Assembly: GCF_901709675.1 (NCBI RefSeq)
Contig: NC_051094.1
Coordinates: forward strand, 9,418,501 to 9,482,500
Direction: 5' to 3'
Origin: Syngnathus acus
Taxonomy: Eukaryota > Chordata > Actinopteri > Syngnathiformes > Syngnathidae
DNA: 64,000 nt
Shown here: one piece after another, positions 10,650 to 24,293 of the stretch
Numbering within the stretch: the stretch's first letter is position 1
Layout: each line of letters opens with the position of its first letter
The notes under the pieces: generated by a model
Seen by the model: the letters and a program-made list of their open reading frames with translations, nothing else
Database searches by the model: none
What the model was told of the DNA's origin: nothing
Position numbers and translations under genes: made by a program

Positions 10650-13600
10650 CTAAACAATTCAATGCAAATAGATTATTGTACTTGATTTTAAAAAAAATTA
10701 GGACACTAACATTAAGCATAGCTTTTTTTTTTTTTTTTTACTGCGCAAACACAGAATTACTGGTGTGTAAGATGTATGGCTTTTAAATGTTTAGCCAAAC
10801 AGCCTGGCAGCTCCACTTTACAACAAAAAATAATCCAAGTTAGGTTAATTGAAGTCTGTGAAATATTGCAGCTCATCTCACCAGTAATGACCCTAACCGT
10901 CACTGTTGCAAACACATTCACAGTGATGTAAAGTTAGCCTTTTCTTTACACCTATCTTGGAAAATAAACACACACGCTTAAAGTGACAAAAAAGTTCAAG
11001 TCTATTTATCACACTAGTAGTCTGCTAGTGTAGATGTGCACTTTGTTATTTTCAGCACACACCGCATTTGAAGGTTCACAGCGGCTTATCTGTTACAAAA
11101 TATGTTGTACACTTTCATGTTCAAGGTTATAGAGCAGCACAGGATTTGGTAAAATATCCAAAAATACACTGACAGATCAGTCTGTATAGAATGACTGGGT
11201 TTTGGTATCAAAGGTAACACGGGATCAAGACCAGCCGATGGAATGATTGCTGGAGAAATCAGTTTGCTTTGCAAATCGTACCAATGTGCCACTGAGCAAG
11301 GCAGACATCATTCTTAAAATGTATTGCAATTATCTTACGCATGCACTTATGTATGTAAAGTTCAAGAATTTTACAGTACATTTCAAATGCACTTGACTTA
11401 CATACATAATACATAAAAAAGCCCACTTTAAGTATTTTTTTTCATTATTCTAAGTATTCCTTTTTTTTGCAAGGTCTGCAAGATTGAAAATACAGTGAAA
11501 GTGAGCTGAAGTGAGTTTTGCATGTGTGCTTGAGAATAATCAGTTGCAGTTTATAGAGCGTTTTCATGCACAACTCACCCAAAAGAGCTCACCTATTTGA
11601 AAAGGAAATTATAGAGCGATAAGAAATAGCTCTCCTGCCAACGCAGTTAATGTCTGTTGGTCTGTTGGGAACTGGTGACTGCCTCACTGTAAAAATGGAA
11701 CATGGCAATGGAAAAGATAGCATCAGACCCGATGACATTGAGCATTACAGTTTGTTTTTTTATACTGCTGAAATAAAAAAGAAAAAAGAAAAAGTGGGAG
11801 GTTTGTTTGACAGAGCAAGTGTTTTATTTCCAGCATTCACTAAAGTCATATTTTATAACACTTTCTTGGGGATATTTGTACAACCTAAAGAAATCCAATA
11901 CAACTATTTAAAATTCTCTTCCTAATACTGTTCTAGCCGTTTTGGTGCTTTGTTATTGGTTGCCATTGTTCTTTACTGTACCACGTTATAATGGGAAGTA
12001 TGACCAATATTTTGTCCATATCGAACAGGCTTGTTTAGAAAACTGTATTACATACATTTTAAAAAATCTGAAAATATTTATGTTATGGGGAGGTTTTAAT
12101 TCCGCCTGCTGTGAATTTTGATTTTAATCCTGACATCTGCATCTGCTTCACCTCACTCAAACCCACTTCCAGATGTTCAGCTGCTGTGTGGCTGCTGCTG
12201 CTGCCGCACGCAGGATTTCTAGAGTGGGTCTGATCATCCTTTCTGTTCCAGCACAAATCTCCTTGTGTGTAAACTGCGCCTCTTCAATCAGCCCCCTTCA
12301 CTCTCATCCCTGACAGTCTCTGCAATTAAATCAATGTCTTAGAGCAACTGTACTGGGCCGATCTTTAAAGAGCATTTACACGTAGAGTCAATTGGCATGC
12401 AGGCAGCCAGTGCGCACAAGATATGCGCGCGGAGATATTCAAGAGGACACAAGCATACTCGTCGATCAATTTTACGCAAAGAAGAGTTAATAAAAAAATG
12501 TCGCCCTACCCGCGAGGTTAGCGGATGTCCCATGGATCATCAGCAGATTGAGTAGGCTATTAAACGTTGGCCTGTCCTTAAGGGATCTCGTGCTGACACA
12601 ACAGAGATGACTGTGCATATTCCAGCAGCATTAATTCATGCTTTGCTTGTTGTCTGTGCTGTCGCCCGTAGTGCTGTCACCTACAATTACTCTTCTCTGC
12701 ATGGTGACTCAGAGATGGTCTCCAACTTAGAGAGGCACTTTAAAAATCGCCAGCGCGCAAGTGGCGATATTACTCACGCTGAATAAAGCAGACAGGACGG
12801 GACCACGGCCAAACAACAGCATCCTAAAATGTATATGTTTATGGCGGGGCAAAAGGATTTGTTGCTTTATTCGCACAGACAGCGCATGGAAAGGCCTCGC
12901 ATCCCTGCGTTTGCAAATAAATGCAAAGCATCCTCGGTGTTATTCCGCCCCGCTCGGAGACAAATGTATGCATTATTGAGGTCAAAAGTGGAGGTTCAAT
13001 CAAGCAAGGGATACAATTGGGGCCCAGACAACATGGTGGCATACTCGCATATATCTCTATCACAAGTTAGCGTCATTTTGTCCTGGCCTGTGTGATATCG
13101 CTACTGCTTTATCCCCCACTCAGATACAAAGACAAGTAAATAGATGATAATGGGCTCATTGTGCAAAATCTCATCTCTCAGGGGAATACGTTGGCGGAGG
13201 TATGAATCCGGTGGGGGGCGAGGCGTCTCTTTGAGAATGTGACCACCAGTGAAAACATTCCTCTGATGTCTCCGATTAATGTCGACAAACGCTTTTTATG
13301 CACACTTTCCAAAAATTAACCTTTTTATCTCTCATCTGCTCTGTTGAGCAGATGCATGAGGCCAATCTATTTGTGGGACTTGTATGCTCAATCCCATAGA
13401 TCACTTGTTTGTATTCTTGAAGGACTTTCCACCCAAGGGACTAACGCTGCTCCTGTATTGCCAACGGAACCTCATGAGGAAATCTAGCGGGAGACGACGT
13501 GTGGGGAGACTGCAGCATGAAAAACAAGGTTGTCACATGTTTTTGCAATGTCACATGGGGCTAACATAGACCATGATACAATAAGGTCACAAAGAAATGG

Positions 13601-16600
13601 ATATATTTTTTTAGGTCACTATTGTAATGTCATGAGAACGTGTCATCACTGCCTGTCGTTTGGTTTCACGTTTCTTACGCATGGAATCAAAACACACACA
13701 GCCTTTGTAAAAATTTGACGGACATCTTTTGTGTCATGTTTTGAAGTGGTATGTCAGGCTTAATTGTCACATGAGATCAGAAAAGGACCGAATCTAGCAA
13801 GAATGAACTGCTGCTATTCAGAAAGGATATTTTGCTCATGACATACCAGCACAAACACACCCACAAAGTTTGAAAACAGATTTCCACCCACATGTCAAAA
13901 GCGGAATGGGGGCAGTTTTGAAGAGACTCTTTCACTCAATTCAAACCACGGCTCAAAACACACTTCTTTCAAATTTCCCGTCATTTTGATTTGCCTCTTT
14001 CTATTTTGTATTATTTTGATTTATAAAAAAAAAAAGATGGAGGCCACCAACTGTTGCAAATCACTCAATGACATACTTGCACAGAGCGTGTGCAAATCCA
14101 ATTTTAATATTTGTTTTACAGTGCTACTCCATTGCAATACAGATCAGCACTTTGTGGACGTACATCAATACGACTGGCTTGTTTTCAAGACCAACTGTCT
14201 TCATTGATTTGACATTCACTTTCTCATTTACTTCTGAGATATTGCTAACAAGTTACTTTCTGGTGTCAAACAGTTGATAATTATGTGTCATGTTCATTGA
14301 CCTCTGTATTGATTCATTATCTCCCTTGAAGCTGACAACCCCCCCCCCCCCCCGGCACCCACCCTAAGGGGCCCAATCACCAATGTCTGAAAGGATGCAA
14401 AGTGAAATCAAGCCAATAAAAACACACTCTCTCTATCTCTCTCTCCAGTCTCCTGTGATGATTATTCTCACTGATGGTAAGAGATGAATTTTGGATGGAA
14501 TTACAATGGGCACATAAAACGCGTGATCAATAATAATAATTGTTGGAAAGCAGACCTCTAAATCTTAAAGGACAACAGCAACAACAAGGCTGCAGCAATG
14601 AATGTTTCTCTTGAGTGCAACTCAAGGACATTCATGACCATTTGTGATTGCCATCTCAAGATATTTTGTACAAATATACAGTATGTACTTTGACACTATG
14701 TTGCTTTGCAATACCTTACAATAGGATTCAGTGGCCTACTTTGTTTTCTTTTTTGACAGAAATGGGAAATAAATTGCTGCAGCTTTTGATTGTTCTCCCC
14801 TGAGTACTAAGAAACACACAAAGAGCCATAAAATGCCCTCCAACTATTCCATGTTTATTTCCTGAAAAAAGATGGAATAGTGACAAGCGATTTAAGATCA
14901 AGGTGAAAAGGCAAGAAAACGATTGATTACGGTGTAATTCCGTGTAGGGAAAAAACAACGTGTATTCATCTCGCAAAAGCTCAGGTTTTCACAGATTCAT
15001 ACCAGCTGGTTGTTTGGGGAAAAAAAGTCCAAATGGAATAAAAAAAAATACAACCTTGGCTTCTAGTCCCACTGAAGCAACATGGATGATTGCATCACTT
15101 GATTGTTAATCAATAACCCTGTGGAGACACATTAATAGCTTGGTCTTAGTGTTGCGTTTGCACTATGCACCAGTTTGCTTTCTGCTCTTCATCGAAATAG
15201 TCGTCATATTATGAGAATGCATCTGTTTGCGTCACAGTTTCTCAGAACTTCAAATGAATGAATATTCTTTGGAGCCTTTGAAAGCAACAGGGTTGCAATT
15301 GCATCGTCATCCTCCATCATTATCATTGGAAGAGACAGCGTCACCGGATATTTCTCACATCCATGTAAAGAAAGATGCCGTAGCAAAAATAGTACTAGGA
15401 GTTGATTTATTGAGTTTATAATTCACTGCTGCGTCATTCTTATTTTAGAGGTGATAAGGACCGTCTGGATAAATGGAAAAGCTGCGAGTTAAAAGGTGTT
15501 ATACATCAAGATCCGGTGACAGCCAGTGACCCTGACTTATTTTCAGTATGACCTTCCAAGAAGCCGTGTGGATGGACAAGTACCAGACTGATAAGCGTCC
15601 CTCGGCTCCAATAATACACATTCAAAATGTTTTGCGTTCAATCAGAATCATTTCGTCATAATTATACGAGATTGCTTTTTCCCGATCTGAAATGTGAAAG
15701 CCCTCTCTTTTCACCCTTGGCCTTCACTGTGAAACCTGATTAGGCCTTTTTCAGACAGCACATGGCAGCAGCGTGACATATGGGCTTCTAGTGTAACGAA
15801 CGGTGATGAAATGTGCTCAGATAGTCTTACGGTGGTGGTCAAGGGAGTGGAAAAAAAAAAAAAAAAAAAACAGGTCTGCTTCTAATAAAGGCCAAACGAC
15901 AGCGTGAGGAAAGAGCAGGTGGAAGAGAATTGAAAAAGGTAGCAGAAGTCCTCATCTAAGAAACCCAGTCATGGCTGCAGGTATTAATAATTCAACAGTC
16001 TCTTTGAAAACTACCACAAAATAGATCCTCAATAATTTAACGGGCGCAATGCGTTAATTCGAAATATCTATAATTAATGAGATTATACTAAGCATTTGAC
16101 TTAGATCCCGGGCAGTTGTGCACTAGTAATCAATGGACAAACATATTCTGTTGTAGATTTCATACGCTGGCTAACGGGGATGGCGAAATTCAACCTTCAC
16201 TGTAATTGTTATTCCGGAAGTGTCTCAGTGTCACTGCTGCTGCCGGGGCTAGTATTACCGGAGACCTACATCTTTCGGTCACTATGAAAAAATAATGATT
16301 CGTTCACAGCGTTTCATTTGATCCCTTTGACACTGCTGACTGTTGTTTCTCATTAGACTGATCTGACACAGTTTGGAAAGCTTCGGTCCGCAGTCTTCTT
16401 TCATTGAGTTGTAGGCGTCGTTCGGACAAGTGGGAAATTTGGGCTGCTTGGACGGAATCCATATTTCTCCTGCAGTCCGATCGTAGCCTCTTTGTCCAGC
16501 GCAGCACAATGAAGCTGTCCTCGCTGTGAAGGCCAGAAGCATTAAAAATGGCTAAAAGAATTACAGACATGAGACACATTCTTTCAAGTGGCTTTATTCC

Positions 16601-18760
16601 AATCCCTCATAGCTGCCAAACTGTCTGAGCGCTCCTCCTCTTCTCTTCTGCCTGCTTTTGTATTATTAATGCCCGCAGTGTGAATGATGACTGACAACAG
16701 AGACAAAGCGAGATGTGGTGTGTGTGCGTGTGTGTGTGGCTTTTTGGAAACCAGGAGGGGGTTTGCTATGAAAACACCACTCAAACTGCCCACGAAAGCA
16801 ATATGTGGTGGATTCCCATAATTTAGGAAAACGTAGGCTTTACAAAAGACGCGACATATAGGTATGTCCGTTCTTTGTGTTCTTTCCAAATTGTCTTTGT
16901 CACATCTACGGGGACAAAAATGTCACGGAGATTTCCAAGACTCCATTTTTTTCATCACATGGTCCCACTAGCTCAGATTATGGAAAACAACAAAATATGC
17001 TACATTAATTATGCAGATGACAGACACATTTGCATAGCCATCTCTAAAGACGACTGTAATCCCATTCAACTGCTGAGCAACTGCAGAAAATGAAACAACG
17101 ATTAAATGTGCCAGATTTTTGTCTTTCTTTTTTTTACTGAAACAAATCGAAAACAGAAGACATTTTCTCTGGAGCAAAGAAAAGTGATTATAAATCATTG
17201 CTGTGCATTTTTGTGCTAATATATAAAAAAAAAAAAAATGGACCACAACCCAAGCCAGAAATCTGGTTTTAGAGTTCAGTTTAAAACAGCGGCAGTCAAC
17301 ATTATTATCATTTAAAGATTAGGATTTGCCTCTCAATGGGATTAAGAAAGGCTTGTCCATGTACTGTATTTTTAATCAGCAGGCTCAACTACAGTCCTTA
17401 AAGTGCTTGACAAATCTCAACCAGAAGATTGCAGCTGCTCCAATAAAAATCCAATCAATTCAGTTTCGAGGTCTGTAAAATGTCTTTTTTTTTGCAACTG
17501 CATATAAAAACAGAAATATTGCCATGACAATATTTTCATATGTTAATCCTATGAACCATGATTGCATTAGCTTTGTGCAGAGTTTGGCTTCCGTCAATAT
17601 AATAATAATTATATGCATGTCGTAAAAACCCTTGTTTTAGGAAAACTAATTGTTTTGATACTTTTTTTTAAAGCGATAACAAATATATTGAATCCATTAG
17701 CGATTCCCATGCGCGGTACAACAAAATGAATTATTTTGTGTGCTCACTGAAGTGTTTATTTATTACTGAGCAAGCAGGGAAAAAAAAACCCTCAATCTGG
17801 TAATTGGGGTTTGTGTCGTCAGGAAATTGCAGGGTATCAAATTGTTTTTAAAGCACTGCCAACAACACCAGCCCTGCGGTGCTAATAATACATCACTGAA
17901 TGCCGTTCGCATGCTCCCGCGCACCCACGTGCAAACTAGAACCCCACAACATAAGAGGAAACTTGAGGTGAATAATTGTCATCATTTCATCTGCCAACAT
18001 CATTTTCAAGCTGTTAAACTGGTACATGTCGAGACAACATGTTAAACTGGAGCCTAAGGGGGCGAAACCTCCCATCACGTCAGGCCCTAGTTTCCAAGCC
18101 TGCTTTTTTTGTTAATTGTATTTTTCTAACAGAATGAAATAATATAGACTTCAACGCAGCTGTCAAACGGCACCTCGGTTGTGACACTGTTCTCATTGAG
18201 CATGCCCAGGAGAGTTGACCCACTTTCTGATGCAATTTGTCTCAGTGACATACTCCTTCACGTCTGTTTTATCCTGCCAGTCACCATAAATTACTTCAGC
18301 TGACCTTGAACGGAAGCAATAGTCAACTTTGGTGTCTCGTCAATGTTGATTCCGTTCAAATACAATTACATTCAGTGTGGATCAACAAGATTCAGCTTAA
18401 CGTTTGTGTTTGGCACAGGTTATTTAGTCTTGCCCGCTGACTTGAGACTTTCAAATCCCAAAGGTCTTTTCTAACGTTTGAATGGATATTCAAATAAAAG
18501 ACCAAAGAAGCTCAAAAGAATGATAAATTAAACCGGAGGCTTCAGCATAAGTTTCAGGATGAATTTAAGAGACTAATTTAAAAAAGCCTCATCTATATTG
18601 GTATTTTGTATTGATGTTCCTTTCCTCACGTATATTGTGTACGGTCCTACAGTGTACAAAAAGGTTCTGACAAATAAAACAACTAATTAATAGCATTTGT
18701 AATATGTGCCTTTTTTTTCTGACATCAAAGTTGTGTCATTGTGATGCAAAGGTAGTGTAA
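10650..18760. other. Gene-free stretch
   Basis: No assignable exon was seen. The sequence is AT-rich with poly-A/T runs (for example 15850-15870), a poly-C run at about 14339-14354 and scattered CA repeats. The parts around 12.1-13.3 kb and 15.4-16.6 kb have the even, repeat-poor look of noncoding conserved sequence. One small frame at 16304-16579 is listed separately because its product looks secretory. Confidence 0.5.
16304..16579 (-). CDS. Candidate small secreted peptide frame (unproven)
   Basis: The frame has 91 codons and starts ATG after AAAGA. The first 16 or so residues include a hydrophobic run (LMSVILLAIF) followed by small residues (NASGLHS), which fits a signal peptide. A dibasic KR lies at residues 29-30, and the rest is hydrophilic with repeated ER/RR pairs and one cysteine. 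That is the layout of a peptide prohormone. Ungapped comparison with the start of parathyroid hormone shows a few coincident positions (Ser1, Val2, Gln6, His9, Leu15, Glu19, Arg20). However, no dibasic site sits directly before that Ser-Val, and the intron expected in that family is absent. The local composition is not strongly coding-like. It may be a chance frame. Confidence 0.15.
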   Translation of the reverse strand: MCLMSVILLAIFNASGLHSEDSFIVLRWTKRLRSDCRRNMDSVQAAQISHLSERRLQLNERRLRTEAFQTVSDQSNEKQQSAVSKGSNETL

Positions 18761-18769
18761 TACAATTAT

Positions 18770-19110
18770 ATAGAATTTCCACTTTGAATCATTATTGTAT
18801 TTCTGTGACAAAATGTATATTGCTAAACCTGACTTTTGGAATAAACTCTTATTTGAACACAGTTTTTGGGACATCAGACCACAGCAGCTACAGGAAGTTC
18901 CATTTTAAGAGAAAACTTAATTTGTTGAGGTCAGGGTTATGTACAAATTGTTCCACAACAAACTTGTCCAATCATACCTTTGTGCACTGGACCACAATTG
19001 TGCCGGAACAGAAAATGGCCTTTCCCAAAATAATAACAGTCCATAGCAGATTATCATTCAGCGGCACAAAAACAACCCCTAGACTGATTCATTAAAAGGT
19101 GGTTCCCAAG
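18770..19110. mobile_element. Probable DNA-transposon relic
   Basis: The minus-strand wording around 18950-19100 (a 'tttgtgcactggaccacaa...' stretch followed by 'ggcctttccc') resembles the transposase-coding middle of a widespread fish DNA transposon. It is heavily broken by stops in all frames. No ends were identified. The family assignment is uncertain. Confidence 0.3.
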
Positions 19111-22100
19111 ATCTTTGCTCATGTTATTTGAGCTAAAATAATAATCATAATAATGAAAACAACCATTTTTTTTTTTCATTCTATTTTAATGAAAAGTACT
19201 GAGATGGGGATGAGTAGTTATCACCCCCACAACTCACATCACACTTTGAGGTTGGCGCTTGCTTGGTTTCTCCAAGTTCTCTGTGCTCCTCCCACATCCC
19301 TAATCATACATGCCCTAATCATATATTATTTTTTTTTTGTCCTTAGGTGTGACACCGAATGTGAGTGGCAATGGTTCCATCCATCCATTTTCAACACCGC
19401 ATATTCTATTCAGGGTCGCAGGGTGCCAATGGTTGTTTTTCTATATCTGCTCTGCGATTGGCTAGTGATCCATCCAGGAGTGTACCCCGCCTCTTGCCCT
19501 AAATCAGCCGAGACAGGCTCCAGCTACCCTGAAAAAAACTAATTGGTGTAGAAAATGATGAATGGATGACTGATTGTTCAAGCAATTTCATTATGAAGTC
19601 CTTTTCATGCGCCGGGTTTGGATAGAAAACACTTGCTGTTTTTGTTTTGAAGGTACGATCATGGTCTAACCTTGATATAATGAAACGCAGCGTATTCGTA
19701 TAAATACTTGTTTGTAAATGCTCTCGTCATGTGTGATTGATGTGAAATGTGTTTTCGATTTTTCTGTACTGAAAGAAGGAAGAAAACTATCCATTGAGTG
19801 CGCTACAAACTGTACATGCATACGTGTGTTTGTGTGACGTGTTTCTTTAAAAGAAATAAAAAGCTGTTTAGTCAACATGTGCACATGTTCATTTTCATTC
19901 AACATGACTTTACTTCAAATTGGATTTAGGCACTGATGGAAGAATCCTTACGGCAAATAAAGGTGTAAATGGGTGAGAGAGAAAAAAACGATGCATAAGA
20001 TTCATCATCCTTGGGTCAAATTCAATTTCCTACATTCCTTATGAGAGCAGACATGACATATTACTATTTCTGTGCAACCTCATTTAGTCTGCAAGCAGAA
20101 TCAGCTCACTCCAAAATCCGGAGATTTATGCTACGCAGAGAACATATCAGACGTTCTACGCCTGCACACCTACACCTACATAAATTCCAAGCTAATCCAG
20201 GATGCAATATGATTCTTCATAGGCGGTTTTACCGAGTAAAGACTGCCAAAACTGCCTTTTCCTTATTATTGCTTTTTCTCATTTTCCATGATTCAGATTG
20301 AAAGACGTTCACACAATACAGAGGTCATTTTTTGGAAAGCTTTTTGTTACCCGCAGGGTTCATGCAAATGTGGTTCTGCTTGGATATCACCACATGACTC
20401 CAAAATCTCATATTCAGCCTTCAGCTCTGCTCAGTTATGGCAGCTTTCACACTCCTTCTGCATCTGCAGCATCTGTATGTACATAAATAAGGCACCTTCC
20501 CAACACGCTCACACACACGTATGCACGCACGCACGCACACACACACACACACCAGTAAGATACTGGTTGCAGTTGCAAAAGATAAAATACAATTGCAGTA
20601 TAAAGATTGCTCCCACTTCAATCAAGCCATAATGAACTTCCATTCAGGTTGCAAGACTCCAAGGAAACCTTTGTACTGTCATATGAGCACTGACTCACCT
20701 TTAGCATATTACTACATTTGGGAGAAAGCCTAAGTGATGCTTAGAGGTGAAGTCTCATTACCAGAAGGACGTGTTGGGGACCGACAGCCTTAACGTAAGC
20801 TCCAAAGAATCCTTATTAAACAAAGGCAAGCGTGCAGCAAGAGCACACTGTAGCATCCCGGCATCAAAAGCCCTCATCTGCATATGAATTGTTAGCAAGA
20901 CATCCTCATTAGCATTCCACTGAAGTGAAAAGCACAACTAAATAGATGTGTTTACCCAGACATTCCAGACAAATCCTGTATGGAGTCAATATAAAGACAA
21001 TCGTGTTAACTGTTTTCATCGGTGCACAATGATTTACTGGCTTTCACACTGCTCTTTGAAAATACAAACATCTGATCCTGTTTAACATGTTTACCTGGCC
21101 ATGGGTTCGTGCTGTGCACCACACCGGGGTAATGTATCAATTCCGCCCCAAGACTGATTCATAAGATAACGCAGAGATAAAGACAGAAAGTCTATGAGGA
21201 ACATTGCACATGCATTTAACAACAACAGATTCATCTTACAGATAGATTGTCTGCACAATGAACACTTGCTTCAAGCAAGTCAGCAACCCCAGGGGAAACG
21301 AGATTATGCATTTATCACACAAGTGACATTATATAGCTAGGACTGGGCAAAAAAATCACCAGACAAATGGCTTTGACTGAATGATCTGGTATCAACTGTG
21401 ATTACAAGTCTGTGTCACTCTCATAAAAAAATGTTTACTTTATCATTTCTTACTAATTCAATACTACACAGACGTCTCATAACAGAGGCTCAACACTGTG
21501 GCCCCATAAAAAATGTATTTTATGGTAATCTAAAAGTGTACTATGCTATTATTTATATATATTTTTCTCTCCATTTTGTCACTAAGGTTAAGCTCTTCTT
21601 TCACAACACTGATCATTTCTCTTCCCCAATTACCATCACTGTAATTTGGGAAAATCGACAACATTACAGCTCGAGTCGAGCTTTGAGTACCCCAAAAGTT
21701 GTGCAATTTAAACCGCCATCACACATGTCCCTTAGGATCCCAGCAGATTTCATAAAAGCTTAGCAAAATTGATATTAAAAGAAAGACCAGTCTCAAAAGG
21801 GCTTCAAATAAAGCGAAGGAGCCTCATAACAAAACACAATTAAACATTGCATTTAAACCAACCATCCAAATATTCAACCAAACATAATTATATTTGACAA
21901 AACATCCCATAGCTTAATGCTACCATATAATGCAAAATACCATTGATGGGGTAAGTGAAATTACCATAGACGTTTTACTGTTATGATAAACCTTGAAATA
22001 ACTGCTATTTTGACACACACAGAACAAAACACACATAAACAACAATACTCGCAAGCGTATATTCTCTCTTCTTTGTTGAAACAGCGAATTTTAAAACGGG

Positions 22101-22930
22101 CAATAAGTGGAAACTGTAAAGCTTTATGTTCCCTAGTTGATGAAGGGCTGCAGTGGAGTCATCACGATGGAGTTATCAAACAAAGGCGTTTGATAATATT
22201 TGCAGCACCAACGCTTTGCCTTCACACACGCACGCACGCACGCACGCACGTGCACGAACGCCTGTGCTAATTAAATGTGATTACATTCGCTTTATCTCTT
22301 TCACAGAACGCCAAAAGGAAAAATAGACAAAGTGAACATTTTCACACCATACCAGGAGTGAGTCAGTGACCCATACAACCATATAAGGCCTTCAATTGCC
22401 CATTGAAACTCACAATCACTTTCCCTCTGCCATGCATAACCACTTATTTACTGCCTCCTGGCCTGCTCCTGTCTATGACTATTGATCTGACAGTGCTCCA
22501 TGCTCTGATTTAGAGGCCATGATACGTTTTGCCATGAGCCAAACAGGAAAGGACTATTGATTAACATGCTGCTCTGCTAAGGCCGCTGCACTCCTCTATG
22601 ACAATTCACCTAATTCACTTTCAAACCTCATGAGCATCGCATTCACATTTGTCCTGACTCTGCTCTCCTTCGTGCCCCAGCTGGGTCATCCACTCTGACA
22701 ATAGAGGCAATGTAGTGAAATCATCCACCCACATCCATACGATGCATACCAATTGATTCTCAATAGTATGTGCCAGTGCTGTTTTCCCTCAAACCCAAAT
22801 TGAGTTATGCTATTGAATGTGAGTGGCCATGTGTGGTTGCCCTGCACAGTATATATCAGATAGATGTGTCTCAAAACACATACGCACACACAGAGGCCGG
22901 CTTTTGCAAAAAAATATTTGTTGAGAGTTC
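19110..22930. other. Gene-free stretch with minor repeats
   Basis: Apart from the LINE-like tail at 19.37-19.57 kb, this part contains CA/GC-rich short repeats at about 20505-20552 and 22224-22258 and nothing I can assign to a gene. The open frames have no family motifs and are often low complexity. Confidence 0.5.
19370..19572 (+). mobile_element. LINE-2-like 3' tail
   Basis: It carries the fish L2-type 3' tail wording: a 'ccatccattttc' start, 'gcgattggctag', 'gtgtaccccgcctcttgccc', 'agccgagacaggctccagc' and a final 'gaatggatga'. Only the noncoding tail is present, with no reverse transcriptase, as is usual for 5'-truncated insertions. Related fragments lie at about 24.95, 27.3, 38.9, 55.0 and 61.4 kb. 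Confidence 0.6.
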
Positions 22931-22940
22931 TATTCTGCTA

Positions 22941-23501
22941 CTATACTGCCACCAAGTGATGGCCACTGGGAAAGGAAACAAATGGAAAAAGAGCAACAAA
23001 TTTTTTTATTGACCAAGATGACAGCACACATCGAATGTCCGGTCTGATAAGAACAGTGATACCAACTACAATACAAAAGAAATGATTTAATATACGAGGT
23101 TGAATAATAATGAATTTGCATTTTGATGTCAATAATGAAACATGTTGGTAAATAGCATAGTTTCTTAAGGGCATGTATTTGTTACACGTGATAATAAATA
23201 TTGCCTCAACAATTGCAAATCCAATCAAATTGTAAATCAAAATCAACAATTGCATAAATAATGGAAATACAACTCTAACATGAAGCATATCATGATAATC
23301 TAATTCTGACGGGGCCCATTTACCAAGCATGTGATTACAGGGTGTGAAGGCCAAAAAAAAAAAAAACCCTACAGCCAACATGGTAGTATCAGTTAATTGG
23401 GATATCACTTTTGTCTTTGGTGGGGTCAACAAAGTGCAATTTGCCACAGGTTTCAAGTTATTTGTTAACCAATACTTACAAGTATGGTAATAAGTTAACA
23501 T
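22941..23501 (-). other. Longest open frame of the window, probably not a gene
   Basis: An uninterrupted frame of 186 codons encodes a very hydrophobic product with several candidate membrane segments and a run of phenylalanines from a poly-A tract on the other strand. No family is recognisable. There is no CpG promoter, and codon use is driven by AT-richness. It is long for random AT-rich DNA, so it is recorded, but the most likely explanation is chance or a decayed sequence. Confidence 0.12.
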
Positions 23502-24030
23502 TTATTTCCCCGTTAAATGGGATTTAAATTCAACTATAAGGCATTTCAAAATAGCATAATCATTTAACAACGAAAATAAGGCAGTGGTCCCAGTCAGCAT
23601 TTTTCTCATTGCCAATACCTTTCAAATTCCACTTGGGTATATGCAAACTTATAAGCACAGCGATATAATGTATCGGACACATTACACACATACAGTAGAT
23701 ATAAAAAGTTGACATATGCCAGGTTTTTGTGATGTAAAACAATCAAATAAGAAATAGAACAAGATACATTATTGTACAACTAAATGGGGGGGAAAAAACA
23801 TTCAGAGAAATAAAGTTAACATCTGAGATAATGTTGATTATCTCAGAAAATCAACAGATGTTCTCGTAACCTTTTCCTGACATGTTTGTGCTTTCCAGTA
23901 GGTGTCTGAAGGTTATGTGCTAACAGTAATGTTGTTGTTTGTGGAAATTGTGCCGAACAAACCTTTTGGAATTTTGGATGAGACATTTCAGACTGTAACA
24001 CATTTCACCACGTGGTGTAACTACAAAAAT

Positions 24031-24260
24031 GTCAGGAAAAGCCTGCTAGAACTTCATTTTTGGTTAATCGGAGGCACTTTAAATGGTGACAGCAGTGCTG
24101 GCTCACATTAATGTGAGCTTTAACAGAACTGCGTCTTTCTGGAATCAGCCACATCCCAAGTTATAAGTTAAACAAGTTAGTTGAGAGTCTGTCTACACTT
24201 ATGTAACCATAACATCGTAGTTGTTTGTTTTTATTTCCCATCTCTAAAATAGGTGTGTGG
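24031..24260. mobile_element. Terminal region of a Tc1-like element
   Basis: The words 'gtcaggaaa', 'ctagaac', 'ggttaatcggaggcacttt', 'aaatggtg' and 'agccacatcccaagttataag' follow in the order found in the long terminal region of a common fish Tc1 family. The transposase part is missing. It lies just beyond the 3' end of the SLC6 gene and may overlap its last transcribed bases. Confidence 0.6.
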
Positions 24261-24287
24261 CCTTTTTTTTTTTTTTTGCATTTGTAC

Positions 24288-24293
24288 TTTATT
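24288..24293 (-). terminator. Candidate poly(A) signal of the SLC6 gene
   Basis: AATAAA on the minus strand, about 480 bases after the SLC6 stop codon, in an AT-rich stretch. It is the first canonical hexamer I noticed in the expected place. Transcript ends were not available. Confidence 0.35.

Noticed and set aside
10415-10786. Open frames with Trp-Met-Asp-Gly and His-Pro-Ser-Ile repeats
   Set aside because: They arise directly from the (GGAT)n microsatellite.
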